Shown here: one piece after another, positions 55,019 through 63,984 of the stretch
How the letters are laid out: each line of letters starts with the position of its first letter
Numbering within the stretch: position 1 is the stretch's first letter
Assembly (NCBI RefSeq): GCF_029094505.1
Contig: NZ_CP119108.1
Location: 2,294,001 to 2,358,000, forward strand
Source: Microbacterium horticulturae
GTDB lineage: Bacteria > Actinomycetota > Actinomycetes > Actinomycetales > Microbacteriaceae
DNA: 64,000 bases
Reading direction: 5' to 3'
Made by a program: the position numbers and the translations under genes
The notes under the pieces: generated by a model
The model's input: only the letters and a program-made list of their open reading frames with translations
What the model was told of the DNA's origin: nothing
Database searches by the model: none

Positions 55019-58000
55019 GTGTCGAGCCAGGTGACAGGCGTCGGGACTTCGAGCGAAGGAGAGTTCGGGGCCAATGAATGGCTCGTCGACGAACTCTACG
55101 AGCAGTTCAAGAAGGACAAGAACTCTGTCGACAAGTCGTGGTGGCCCATCCTCGAGGACTATCATCCCGTGGACACGAGCGGCGTCGGGGGGTCGCATGA
55201 CACGGCCACCACGGCTCCGCCGGTGACCACGCCATCGTCCGACGCGCACCCGGTGACCGCGCCGGTGCCGGTGATCGGCAGCCAGCCCGTGGCGCGCACC
55301 ACCGCGAAGCCGGCCGCTCCGCAGCCGATCCCCGCCCAGGCGCCGAAGGTGAAGCCCGCCGCGAACGGCGAGGCCGAGGCATCCACCGCCGATGACGACG
55401 ATGTCGTCACGCCGCTGCGCGGTATGACCAAGACCCTCGCGGCGAACATGGACCAGTCGCTGACGGTCCCCACCGCGACGAGTGTGCGCACGATCCCGGC
55501 GAAGCTGATGATCGACAACCGCATCGTCATCAACAACCACATGGCCCGCTCCCGCGGCGGCAAGGTCAGCTTCACCCACCTGATCGGGTGGGCGATGATC
55601 CAGGGGCTCAAGGAGTTCCCGACCCAGAACGTGTACTACGGCGAGGTCAACGGCAAGCCGTCGGTCATCGCCCCCGCGCACATCAACCTGGGCATCGCCA
55701 TCGACCTGCCCAAGCCCGACGGCACCCGCGCCCTGCTCGTGCCGAGCATCAAGCGCGCCGACACGCTCACGTTCAGCGAGTACCTCGCCGCGTACGAAGA
55801 CCTCGTCAAGCGCGCTCGGGCGAACAAGCTCACCGCCACCGACTTCGCCGGCACCACGATCTCGCTGACCAACCCGGGCGGCATCGGCACCGTGCACTCG
55901 GTCCCCCGCCTGATGAAGGGCCAAGGCTGCATCATCGGCGCCGGTGCCCTCGAGTACCCGGCGGAGTTCCAGGGGTCGAGCGCCCGCACGCTCAACGAGC
56001 TGGGCATCGGCAAGACCATCACCTTGACCAGCACCTATGACCACCGCGTCATCCAGGGCGCGGGCTCGGGCGAGTACCTGAAGAAGGTGCACGAGCTGCT
56101 CATCGGCGAGCGCGGCTTCTACGACGACATCTTCGCCGCGCTGCGCATTCCGTACGCACCCATCCGCTGGGCGCAAGACATCAAGGTCGACATCGCCGAG
56201 CGCGTCGACAAGACCGCCCGTGTGCAGGAGCTGATCAACTCGTTCCGCGTCCGCGGCCACCTGATGGCCGATGTCGACCCGCTCGAGTACGTGCAGCGCA
56301 CGCACCCCGACCTCGAGATCGAGACGCACGGCCTGACCTTCTGGGACCTCGACCGCGAATTCGTCACCAACGGCTTCGGCGGCAAGCGCCAGATGAAGCT
56401 GCGCGACATCCTCGGCGTCCTGCGCGACTCGTACTGCCGCACGATCGGCGTGGAGTACATGCACATCCAGGACCCGGCCCAGCGCCGCTGGTTCCAGGAC
56501 AACATGGAGGTCCCGTACCAGAAGCCCAGCCATGACGAGCAGCTGCGCATCCTCAGCAAGCTCAATCAGGCCGAGGCGTTCGAGACCTTCCTGCAGACGA
56601 AGTACGTGGGCCAGAAGCGCTTCTCCCTCGAGGGCAGCGAGTCGCTCATCCCCTTCCTCGACGAGACGTTGCAGGGCGCGGCCGCGGCCGGCCTCGACGG
56701 CGCCGCGATCGGCATGGCCCACCGCGGCCGGCTGAATGTGCTCACGAACATCGCCGGCAAGACGTACAGCCACATCTTCCGCGAGTTCGAGGGCTCGGTC
56801 GCCGTCGGCAACAAGAGCGGTTCGGGCGACGTCAAGTACCACCTGGGCACCGACGGCACGTTCGTCGCCGACGACGGCTCGCAGTTGCCGATCCACCTGG
56901 CCGCGAACCCGTCGCACCTCGAGACCGTCGACGGCGTGCTCGAGGGCATCGTGCGCGCCAAGCAGGACCGCAAGCCGATGGGCTCGTTCACCTACCTGCC
57001 GATCCTCGTGCACGGCGATGCCGCGTTCGCAGGGCAAGGCGTGGTCGTCGAGACCCTGCAGATGTCGCAGTTGCGCGGGTACCGCACCGGTGGCACTATC
57101 CACGTCGTCGTGAACAACCAGGTCGGCTTCACGACGCTGCCCAACGACGGTCACACCGCGGTCTACGCGACCGATGTGGCCAAGACGATCCAGGCGCCGA
57201 TCCTGCACGTCAACGGCGATGACCCCGAGGCCGTCGTGCACGTGGCCGACGTGGCGTTCCGGTACCGCCAGGAGTTCCACCGCGACATCGTGATCGACAT
57301 CGTGTCGTACCGCCGCCGTGGTCACAACGAGGGCGACGACCCGTCGATGACGCAGCCGCTGATGACGAACCTCATCGAGGCCAAGCGCTCGGTCCGCCGC
57401 CTGTACACCGAGTCGCTCGTCGGCCGCGGTGACATCACCGAAGACGAGTACGAGACCGCGAAGAAGGACTTCCAGGATCGTCTGGAGGTCGCCTTCGCCG
57501 AGACCCACGCGGCGGAGACCGGCACCTCGCCGGTGGTGGCGACGGATGCCGCAGCCGCCGATACCTTCTCGGGCGAGCCCGACACCACCGGTGTCGACCG
57601 GGCCGTCATCGAGTCGATCGGCGACGCGTTCGTCAACAAGCCCGACGGCTTCACCGTGCACCCCAAGCTCGACAAGCTGCTGAACAAGCGCCTGGACATG
57701 AGCCGCAACGGCGACATCGACTGGGGCTTCGGCGAGTTGCTCGCGTTCGGCTCGCTGCTGCTGGAGGGCACCCCGGTGCGTCTGGCCGGGCAGGACTCGC
57801 AGCGCGGCACCTTCGTGCAGCGCCACTCGGTGCTGCACGACCGCGAGAACGGCCAGGAGTGGATCCCGCTGACGAACCTGTCGGCGAACCAGGGGCGCTT
57901 CTGGGTCTACAACTCGCTGCTGAGCGAGTACGCGGCGATGGCCTTCGAGTACGGCTGGTCGGTCGAGCGCCCCGAGGCGCTCACGCTCTGGGAGGCCCAG

Positions 58001-58738
58001 TTCGGCGACTTCGCCAACGGCGCCCAGTCGGTGGTCGACGAGTTCATCTCGTCCGCCGAGCAGAAGTGGGGCCAGCAGTCCAGCGTCGTGCTCCTCCTGC
58101 CGCACGGCTACGAGGGCCAGGGACCCGACCACTCGTCGGCCCGCATCGAGCGGTACCTGCAGATGTGCGCGCAGAACAACATGACCGTCGCGCGGCCGTC
58201 GACGCCGGCTTCCTACTTCCACCTGCTGCGCCGCCAGGCGTACGCGCGTCCGCGCCGTCCGCTGGTGGTCTTCACCCCGAAGGCGATGCTGCGTCTGCGC
58301 GGTGCGACCAGCCAGGTGGAGGACTTCCTCACCGGCAAGTTCGAGCCCGTGCTCGGCGACGACCGCGGCGTCGAGCCCGCCGGCGTCAAGCGCGTACTTC
58401 TGCACTCGGGCAAGATCCATTGGGATCTGAAGGCCGAGCTGACGAAGAACCCGAACCCCGAGATCGCCCTCGTGCGCCTCGAGCAGTTCTACCCCGCCCC
58501 GGTCGACGAGCTCAACGAGGTGCTGAAGCAGTACCCGGACGCCGAGCTGGTGTGGGTGCAGGACGAGCCCGAGAACCAGGGCGCCTGGCCGTTCATCGCG
58601 CTCGAGGTCGTCGGGCACCTGGGCGGTCGCCCGGTGCGCCGCATCTCACGTGCCGCGTCGGCGAGCCCGGCGACCGGGTCACCGAAGGTGCACGCCGCCG
58701 AGGCGGCCGCGATCATCTCGCAGGCGACGACCCTGTAG
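55019..58738 (+). CDS. kgd: Multifunctional 2-oxoglutarate decarboxylase/dehydrogenase E1-E2
   Basis: 1,239 aa, the actinobacterial Kgd/OdhA fusion. Residues 1-45 (EFGANEWLVDELYEQFKKDK) are the E1 N-terminal helix. Residues 46-115 are a Pro/Ala/Thr linker. Residues 116-360 are an E2-like succinyltransferase domain with catalytic His342 in YDHRVIQG, and no lipoyl domain. The rest is the thiamine-diphosphate E1 (HRGRLNVLTNIAGK, HGDAAFAGQGVVVETL). It feeds the TCA cycle and is inhibited by GarA in relatives. GTG 55019 fits the conserved N-terminus; the frame opens 39 codons further up without similarity. Confidence 0.96.
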   Translation: MSSQVTGVGTSSEGEFGANEWLVDELYEQFKKDKNSVDKSWWPILEDYHPVDTSGVGGSHDTATTAPPVTTPSSDAHPVTAPVPVIGSQPVARTTAKPAAPQPIPAQAPKVKPAANGEAEASTADDDDVVTPLRGMTKTLAANMDQSLTVPTATSVRTIPAKLMIDNRIVINNHMARSRGGKVSFTHLIGWAMIQGLKEFPTQNVYYGEVNGKPSVIAPAHINLGIAIDLPKPDGTRALLVPSIKRADTLTFSEYLAAYEDLVKRARANKLTATDFAGTTISLTNPGGIGTVHSVPRLMKGQGCIIGAGALEYPAEFQGSSARTLNELGIGKTITLTSTYDHRVIQGAGSGEYLKKVHELLIGERGFYDDIFAALRIPYAPIRWAQDIKVDIAERVDKTARVQELINSFRVRGHLMADVDPLEYVQRTHPDLEIETHGLTFWDLDREFVTNGFGGKRQMKLRDILGVLRDSYCRTIGVEYMHIQDPAQRRWFQDNMEVPYQKPSHDEQLRILSKLNQAEAFETFLQTKYVGQKRFSLEGSESLIPFLDETLQGAAAAGLDGAAIGMAHRGRLNVLTNIAGKTYSHIFREFEGSVAVGNKSGSGDVKYHLGTDGTFVADDGSQLPIHLAANPSHLETVDGVLEGIVRAKQDRKPMGSFTYLPILVHGDAAFAGQGVVVETLQMSQLRGYRTGGTIHVVVNNQVGFTTLPNDGHTAVYATDVAKTIQAPILHVNGDDPEAVVHVADVAFRYRQEFHRDIVIDIVSYRRRGHNEGDDPSMTQPLMTNLIEAKRSVRRLYTESLVGRGDITEDEYETAKKDFQDRLEVAFAETHAAETGTSPVVATDAAAADTFSGEPDTTGVDRAVIESIGDAFVNKPDGFTVHPKLDKLLNKRLDMSRNGDIDWGFGELLAFGSLLLEGTPVRLAGQDSQRGTFVQRHSVLHDRENGQEWIPLTNLSANQGRFWVYNSLLSEYAAMAFEYGWSVERPEALTLWEAQFGDFANGAQSVVDEFISSAEQKWGQQSSVVLLLPHGYEGQGPDHSSARIERYLQMCAQNNMTVARPSTPASYFHLLRRQAYARPRRPLVVFTPKAMLRLRGATSQVEDFLTGKFEPVLGDDRGVEPAGVKRVLLHSGKIHWDLKAELTKNPNPEIALVRLEQFYPAPVDELNEVLKQYPDAELVWVQDEPENQGAWPFIALEVVGHLGGRPVRRISRAASASPATGSPKVHAAEAAAIISQATTL

Positions 58739-58775
58739 TCGCATCCGCGACCACCGCCGCGCCACCGCCCGACCG

Positions 58776-58842
58776 TGAGAGTGCATCTGACGGACGAGAG
58801 ATAGGGAAGCAACCGCTCTCTCGTCCGCCAGGTGCACTCTCA
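58776..58842. repeat. Long imperfect hairpin between kgd and dagK
   Basis: Arms 58776-58800 and 58818-58842 pair at 23 of 25 positions, the other two being G-T, with a 17-base loop. There is no T tract, so it is not a classical terminator. Confidence 0.93.
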
Positions 58843-58880
58843 GCGTTTTCGAGGGCGGCAGCGACCACGAGAGGAGCGCC

Positions 58881-59780
58881 GTGAGCATCGCGCTGCTCGT
58901 CAACCCGGCCGCCCGCAGCGGGGCGTCGCTGGCCGCCGCCGGGCGTGCGGCCGAGCGCCTGCGCGGCAAGGGCGTGTCGACAACGCTCATCTCCGGCGGC
59001 TCCGCGGCCGAGTCGGCGCAGCTGCTGCGCATGTCGATCGACGCGGGCGCCGACGGCGTGCTCGTGGCCGGCGGCGACGGCACGGTGAACGTCGCCCTGC
59101 AGGAGCTGGCCGGCACCGGCATCCCCTTCGGGATCGTGCCGGTGGGCACCGGCAACGATTTCGCCTTCGCCCTCGGACTGCACGAGATGGGAGTGGATGC
59201 CGCGGCCGACGCCGTCGCGGCGGGGCGCACCCGCGAAGTCGACCTGGCGCGTCTGACCCGCGCCGACGGGTCCACCATGCTCTTCGGCACGGTGCTGGCC
59301 AGCGGCTTCGACGCGCGGGTCAACGACCGCGCGAACCGCATGCGGTGGCCGCGCGGCGGGTCGCGCTACACGATCGCGCTGTTGATCGAGTTCCTCGAGC
59401 TGCACTCCCTGCCGTTCACGCTCGACATCGAGCGTGAAGACGGCACGACGACCCGTCTGGAGAAGGACCTCGTGCTCGCGGCCATCGGCAACGGACCGAG
59501 CTACGGAGGCGGCTTGCGCATGTGCCCGGACGCGGATCTGGCCGACGGGCTGCTGGATGTGACGACGGTGGATGCCACGGGTCGGCTGCCTCTGCTGCGG
59601 GTGCTGCCGACGATCTACACGGCGACGCACACCGCGCTGCCGATCGTCTCGACGTACCGCGCGCGCAGTGTGCGGATCGACGCGCCCGAGGCCACCGGCT
59701 ATGCCGACGGCGACCCCGTGGGCGTCTTGCCGGTGCGCGTGGATGCCGTTCCCGCGGCGCTGCGCGTGTTCACACCGTGA
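58881..59780 (+). CDS. Diacylglycerol/lipid kinase (DagK/YegS family)
   Basis: 299 aa. The nucleotide motif GGDGTVN is near residue 63 and PVGTGNDFAFALGL follows. The C-terminal beta-sandwich holds GLLDVTTVDATGRLPLL. It phosphorylates diacylglycerol or a related lipid. The GTG start has an AGAGGAG site. Confidence 0.93.
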   Translation: MSIALLVNPAARSGASLAAAGRAAERLRGKGVSTTLISGGSAAESAQLLRMSIDAGADGVLVAGGDGTVNVALQELAGTGIPFGIVPVGTGNDFAFALGLHEMGVDAAADAVAAGRTREVDLARLTRADGSTMLFGTVLASGFDARVNDRANRMRWPRGGSRYTIALLIEFLELHSLPFTLDIEREDGTTTRLEKDLVLAAIGNGPSYGGGLRMCPDADLADGLLDVTTVDATGRLPLLRVLPTIYTATHTALPIVSTYRARSVRIDAPEATGYADGDPVGVLPVRVDAVPAALRVFTP

Positions 59781-59786
59781 CCGTGG

Positions 59787-60032
59787 TCACTGCGCGACGG
59801 TGTGCTCCGCGCGCAGTCGTGCCAGCACGATCTCGCGCAGCTGCTCGGGCGCTGCCTCCTTGCACGAGCGGGCCAGCACCTCGGTCAGCGTGCGTGAGAC
59901 GAGCGCCTCGTCGCGGCATCCCGGGCACTCTTCCAGATGCGCGCGGATGTCGGCCTCCTCGGTCTTGCACACTTCGTGGCGAAGGTACTCCTCGAGGTCT
60001 TTGCGGGCCTTCTCGCAGCCGCAGTCACTCAT
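59787..60032 (-). CDS. rsrA: RsrA-type zinc anti-sigma factor
   Basis: 81 aa ZAS-family protein with the redox zinc motif HLEECPGC (HX3CX2C) and further cysteines upstream (CGCEKA, VCKTEE). Under disulfide stress the cysteines oxidise, zinc is lost and the sigma factor is freed. ATG 60032 overlaps the sigH stop by four bases. Confidence 0.94.
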   Translation of the reverse strand: MSDCGCEKARKDLEEYLRHEVCKTEEADIRAHLEECPGCRDEALVSRTLTEVLARSCKEAAPEQLREIVLARLRAEHTVAQ

Positions 60033-60679
60033 TTCTCACTCCCTGATGCGGTGATGCCGCGCTCGGCGGCGTAATCGGACAACAAGTCACGCAGCAAGCG
60101 CCTGCCACGGTGCAGGCGGCTCATGACCGTGCCGATCGGGGTCTTCATGATGTCGGCGATCTCCTGATAGGCGAAGCCCTCGACGTCCGCGAGGTAGACC
60201 GCCATGCGGAAGTCTTCGGGGATCGACTGCAGCGCCTCTTTGACGACGGATGCCGGCATCCGGTCGATCGCTTCGGCCTCGGCCGACCGGGCTGTGGTCG
60301 ACGTCGTCGACTGCGCGCCGCCCAGCTGCCAGTCCTGCAGATCGTCGATGGGGCTCTGGTAGGGCTCGCGCTGCTTCTTGCGATACGTGTTGATGTAGGT
60401 GTTCGTGAGGATGCGGTAGAGCCACGCCTTCAGGTTGGTGCCCTGCGTGAACGTCTTCCACGAGCCGAACGCCTTCACGAACGTCTCCTGCACGAGATCG
60501 GCCGCATCCGCGGGATTGCGCGTCATGCGCATCGCAGCCGCGTACAGCTGATCCATGTACGGCAGGGCCTGCTCTTCGAACTGCGTGCGCGCGTCGACCG
60601 CGGTCTGCGACTCATCCATCGTCCGCAAGTCTACGTGCGGCGTCTGCGACGCGGCATGACGTTCCAGAGTGGCGATCAT
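60029..60679 (-). CDS. sigH: ECF sigma factor SigH/SigR (thiol-oxidative stress)
   Basis: 216 aa. Region 2 is [19 protein letters not shown] with [13 protein letters not shown]. Region 4 is [20 protein letters not shown], then [20 protein letters not shown]. It pairs with RsrA and controls the thioredoxin/mycothiol response. ATG 60679 is preferred: GGAATGGAG lies just upstream, and a SigH-type promoter would start the message about 24 bases earlier. ATG 60619 is possible but has no site. Confidence 0.94.
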   Translation of the reverse strand: MIATLERHAASQTPHVDLRTMDESQTAVDARTQFEEQALPYMDQLYAAAMRMTRNPADAADLVQETFVKAFGSWKTFTQGTNLKAWLYRILTNTYINTYRKKQREPYQSPIDDLQDWQLGGAQSTTSTTARSAEAEAIDRMPASVVKEALQSIPEDFRMAVYLADVEGFAYQEIADIMKTPIGTVMSRLHRGRRLLRDLLSDYAAERGITASGSEK

Positions 60680-60701
60680 CCGGCTCCATTCCTGGGTTCG
60701 T

Positions 60702-60707
60702 TAGGGT
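60702..60707 (+). promoter_or_regulatory. -10 box for aroA
   Basis: TAGGGT eight bases before ATG 60716, giving a leader of about two bases. It faces the sigH promoter. Confidence 0.4.
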
Positions 60708-60709
60708 AG

Positions 60710-60736
60710 AACGCGATGAGCGATCACCGGTATTCC
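60710..60736 (-). promoter_or_regulatory. SigH/SigR-type autoregulatory promoter
   Basis: GGAATA (60731-60736), a 17-base spacer, then CGTT (60710-60713) on the minus strand, matching the GGAAYA-N17-SGTT consensus of SigH. It overlaps the first codons of the divergent aroA. Confidence 0.7.
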
Positions 60737-62083
60737 CCTTCCACCGGACCACGCACGTCCGGCACGACCTCTTCGACCGGCTTCTGGCACGCTCCGGCGG
60801 CCGGCGGCCCCCTCGAGGCCGTGGTGACCGTGCCCGGCTCCAAGTCGCTGACCAACCGCGAGCTCGTGCTCGCGGCGCTGGCCGACGGCCCCAGCACCCT
60901 GCGCGAGCCGCTGCACTCCGACGACTCCGATCGCATGATCGAGGCGCTCCGGGTCCTGGGCGTCGGGGTCGAGCCGGTCCCCGGCGACGGCGAGTTCGGC
61001 GACGATCTGCACATCACCCCCCTGGTGGCTTCCGGCGCGTCCGGCGAGATCGACTGCGGGCAGGCGGGCACCGTCATGCGCTTCCTCGCGCCGGTCGCAG
61101 GCCTGGTCGAGGGCGACATCACGCTCACCGCCCACGAGAGCGCGCTGCATCGACCGATGGGCGCGATGATCAAGGCCCTCCGTGACCTGGGCGTCGATGT
61201 CGACGACGAGGGCCGCTGGGCCCTGCCGTTCACGGTGCGCGGCCATGGGCACATCCGCGGCGGTGAGGTGACGATCGACGCGAGCGCCACCAGCCAGTTC
61301 GTCACCGGGCTGCTGCTGGCCGCGCCCCGGTTCGACATCGGCCTGCGCCTCATCCACGAGGGCGAGCGGCTGCCGAGCATGCCGCACATCGACATGACCA
61401 TCGAGGCCCTCGCCCATCGCGGCGTGAACGTCGAGCGCCCCAGCGGTACCGAGTGGGTGGTCCCGGCCGGCCCCATCCGCGGCAAGGACGTGCACGTCGA
61501 GCCCGACCTGTCCAACGCCGCGCCGTTCCTGGCCGCCGCGATGGTCGCCGGCGGCCGGGTGTCGGTCACCGGCTGGCCCGTCCACTCCACACAGCCGGGC
61601 GCGCTCCTGCCTGACATCCTCACCGTCATGGGCGCGCGGACGCAGCGCCGGGGCGGCGCGCTGCACGTGACCGGCGGCGACACCATCGCCGGCGTCGATC
61701 TCGACCTGTCGGCCGCCGGTGAGCTCACCCCCACGATCGTGGGTCTGGCCGCCCTGGCCGAGACGCCGTCCACGATCCACGGGATCGGCCACATCCGCGG
61801 CCACGAGACGAACCGCATCTCCGCGCTCATCGAGAACCTGCGTGCCCTGGGCGGCGAGGCCGAAGAGCTCGACGACGGCATACGCATCCTCCCCCGCCGC
61901 CTCCACGGCGGGGTGTGGCGCGCGTTCCACGACCACCGCATCGCCACCACCGGGGCCCTCATCGGCCTGGTCGTGGACGGTGTCGACGTCGACGACATCG
62001 GCACCACAGCGAAGACCATGCCCGAATTCCCGCAGCTGTGGGCCCGCATGCTGGGCGTCGAGTCGGGGGATGCCGCGGCCTAG
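60716..62083 (+). CDS. aroA: 3-phosphoshikimate 1-carboxyvinyltransferase (EPSP synthase)
   Basis: 455 aa two-domain enzyme of the shikimate pathway. PGSKSLTNRELVLAALADGP, then LREPLHSDDSDRM, the PEP-site DCGQAGTVMRFL, and GHIRGHETNRISALIENL with HDHRIATTGAL-like FHDHRIATTGALIG near the end. Sequence is that of a functional class I-type enzyme. Confidence 0.96.
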   Translation: MSDHRYSPSTGPRTSGTTSSTGFWHAPAAGGPLEAVVTVPGSKSLTNRELVLAALADGPSTLREPLHSDDSDRMIEALRVLGVGVEPVPGDGEFGDDLHITPLVASGASGEIDCGQAGTVMRFLAPVAGLVEGDITLTAHESALHRPMGAMIKALRDLGVDVDDEGRWALPFTVRGHGHIRGGEVTIDASATSQFVTGLLLAAPRFDIGLRLIHEGERLPSMPHIDMTIEALAHRGVNVERPSGTEWVVPAGPIRGKDVHVEPDLSNAAPFLAAAMVAGGRVSVTGWPVHSTQPGALLPDILTVMGARTQRRGGALHVTGGDTIAGVDLDLSAAGELTPTIVGLAALAETPSTIHGIGHIRGHETNRISALIENLRALGGEAEELDDGIRILPRRLHGGVWRAFHDHRIATTGALIGLVVDGVDVDDIGTTAKTMPEFPQLWARMLGVESGDAAA

Positions 62084-62096
62084 CCGCGTCCGCGCC

Positions 62097-63149
62097 ATGA
62101 GCTGGCTCGACGACACCGACGACGACGAACCGGAGTTCGACGAGTCGGATGTGCGCGTCCGCCCGAACCCCAAGGCCAATCGTCCCCGCACCAAGCGGCG
62201 ACCCGCCCACGAGGACGCCGTGCTCGCCCGGGTTCTGGGAGTCGACCGCGGACGCTACACCGTGCTTGCGGAAGAGGACGGCCCCGACGAGCACGAAGTG
62301 ACGGCCACGCGTGCCCGCGAACTGCGCCGGCAGCCGATCGTCACCGGCGACATCGCGCGCATCGTGGGCGACACGTCCGGCATCGAGGGCTCGCTCGCCC
62401 GGATCGTCGGCATCACCGAACGCACGACCCTCCTGCGCCGCAGCGCCGACGACACCGATCAGGTCGAGCGAGTGGTCGTGGCCAACGCCGACCAGATGCT
62501 CATCGTCGTGGCCGCGGCCGACCCCGAGCCGAGGGAGAGGCTCGTCGACCGCTACCTCGTCGCGGCGCTGGATGCCGGCATCCAACCCCTCCTCGTCGTG
62601 ACGAAGACCGACCTGGCGGACCCGACGGCGTTCCTGCAGCACTTCGACGGCATCGACCTGCGGGTGTTCACGAGCGCGCGCGGCGACATGCCCGTCGACG
62701 AGATCGGCGCCGCGCTCGTCGGACACTCCACCGTGTTCGTCGGGCACTCGGGCGTCGGCAAGTCGACCCTGGTGAACGCCCTGGTGCCCGACGCGCAGCG
62801 CGCGACCGGGCACGTGAACGAGGTCACGGGACGGGGCCGGCACACGTCGAGCTCGACGGTCTCGTTGCGTTATCGCGGGCCCGACGGCGCCGGCTGGGTC
62901 ATCGACACACCCGGGGTGCGCTCGTTCGGTCTCGGGCACGTGGACCCCGCGCACATCCTCGACGCGTTCACCGACCTCGCCGAGGTGGCGAAGGACTGTC
63001 CGCGCGGCTGCACGCACCTGCCCGACGCACCCGACTGCGCAATCCCCGAGGCCGTCGCAGACGGCCGACTGGGCGCCGGGGCCGCGGGCCGCCTGGACTC
63101 GTTGCAGCGACTGCTGACGACGTTCACCGATGCCGCGCACGGGCGGTGA
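62097..63149 (+). CDS. rsgA: Ribosome small-subunit GTPase A
   Basis: 350 aa circularly permuted GTPase, with G4 VVTKTD before G1 GHSGVGKST and G3 DTPG. The OB-fold domain is N-terminal. The C-terminal zinc knuckle is CPRGCTH...PDC. It matures the 30S subunit. The N-terminus has an acidic stretch (WLDDTDDDEPEFDESD) followed by a basic patch. It starts 13 bases after aroA; their adjacency is widespread in Actinobacteria. Confidence 0.95.
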   Translation: MSWLDDTDDDEPEFDESDVRVRPNPKANRPRTKRRPAHEDAVLARVLGVDRGRYTVLAEEDGPDEHEVTATRARELRRQPIVTGDIARIVGDTSGIEGSLARIVGITERTTLLRRSADDTDQVERVVVANADQMLIVVAAADPEPRERLVDRYLVAALDAGIQPLLVVTKTDLADPTAFLQHFDGIDLRVFTSARGDMPVDEIGAALVGHSTVFVGHSGVGKSTLVNALVPDAQRATGHVNEVTGRGRHTSSSTVSLRYRGPDGAGWVIDTPGVRSFGLGHVDPAHILDAFTDLAEVAKDCPRGCTHLPDAPDCAIPEAVADGRLGAGAAGRLDSLQRLLTTFTDAAHGR

Positions 63150-63168
63150 GTCGCGGCATCCCGCATCG

Positions 63169-63174
63169 TAGGCT
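63169..63174 (+). promoter_or_regulatory. -10 box of a predicted leaderless bcp promoter
   Basis: TAGGCT, then GGAGTC, then ATG 63181. The spacer also contains GGAG. Confidence 0.5.
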
Positions 63175-63180
63175 GGAGTC

Positions 63181-63648
63181 ATGACCGTTCTGCATGCTGG
63201 AGACACCGCGCCCGATTTCACGCTCACCGATCAGGACGGAAACAGCCTCAGCCTGCACGAGAAGCGCGGGCAGAAGGTCGTCTTGTACTTCTACCCCGCC
63301 GCGATGACACCCGGGTGCACCACTGAGGCCTGTGATTTCCGCGACAGCATCGCCTCACTCGCCGGCGCCGGCTACACCGTGCTCGGCGTCTCGCGCGACA
63401 CCCCGGCGAAGCTGCGCGAGTTCCGCGAGCGCGACGGGCTGACGTTCACGCTGCTGAGCGACCCCGACCACGCCGTGCACGACGCCTACGGCGCCTGGGG
63501 CGAGAAGATGAACTACGGCAAGAAGATCGAAGGCGTGCTGCGCTCGACGTTCGTGATCGACGAGCAGGGCGTCGTCACGCACGCGCAGTACAACGTCAAG
63601 GCCACCGGGCACGTGGCGCGCCTGCGCAAGACGCTGGGGATCGACTAG
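63181..63648 (+). CDS. bcp: Thioredoxin-dependent thiol peroxidase (BCP/PrxQ)
   Basis: 155 aa peroxiredoxin. The peroxidatic Cys46 and resolving Cys51 lie in MTPGCTTEACDFRD, the five-residue spacing of the atypical two-Cys BCP group. It detoxifies peroxides in the cytoplasm. It is close to sigH-rsrA, but no SigH-type promoter is seen before it. Confidence 0.96.
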   Translation: MTVLHAGDTAPDFTLTDQDGNSLSLHEKRGQKVVLYFYPAAMTPGCTTEACDFRDSIASLAGAGYTVLGVSRDTPAKLREFRERDGLTFTLLSDPDHAVHDAYGAWGEKMNYGKKIEGVLRSTFVIDEQGVVTHAQYNVKATGHVARLRKTLGID

Positions 63649-63669
63649 CGCGGCCCCCGGCGGTCGCTG

Positions 63670-63675
63670 TACGTT
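63670..63675 (+). promoter_or_regulatory. -10 box of a predicted leaderless promoter
   Basis: TACGTT, then GGGCGC, then ATG 63682. Confidence 0.45.
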
Positions 63676-63681
63676 GGGCGC

Positions 63682-63984
63682 ATGACGAACACGACAGCCG
63701 CGGGTGGCGGCCGGTCCGAGGTCAGGGTTACTCCGGCTACACTCGCGACCAGAGTAGTGATCGTCGTTCAAGGCGCCCTCACCGTGGGACTGACAATGGC
63801 GTTCCTGCCCGTCGGCGTGGTCGCCGTGCTGGTGAACGCCATCCTCGCGTTCGTGTCGCACGGCATCAATCGGAAGCTGTTCGCTACCTTCGCGATCATC
63901 GGAGGAGCACTCGCCCTGGCGATCGGTCTGGGCCTCATGGCCGCTTCCTCCTCCGGCATCACCCAGGTCGTACAGCTCGGCTAG
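63682..63984 (+). CDS. Small membrane protein, hypothetical
   Basis: 100 aa. A polar N-terminus (about 20 residues) is followed by hydrophobic stretches at about 24-55 (VVIVVQGALTVGLTMAFLPV onward) and 70-93 (FAIIGGALALAIGLGLMAAS). No family recognised. A leaderless-type promoter supports the start. Confidence 0.65.
   Translation: MTNTTAAGGGRSEVRVTPATLATRVVIVVQGALTVGLTMAFLPVGVVAVLVNAILAFVSHGINRKLFATFAIIGGALALAIGLGLMAASSSGITQVVQLG

Noticed and set aside
58776..58842. Rho-independent terminator of kgd
   Set aside because: No T tract follows the hairpin; kept as a repeat element instead.
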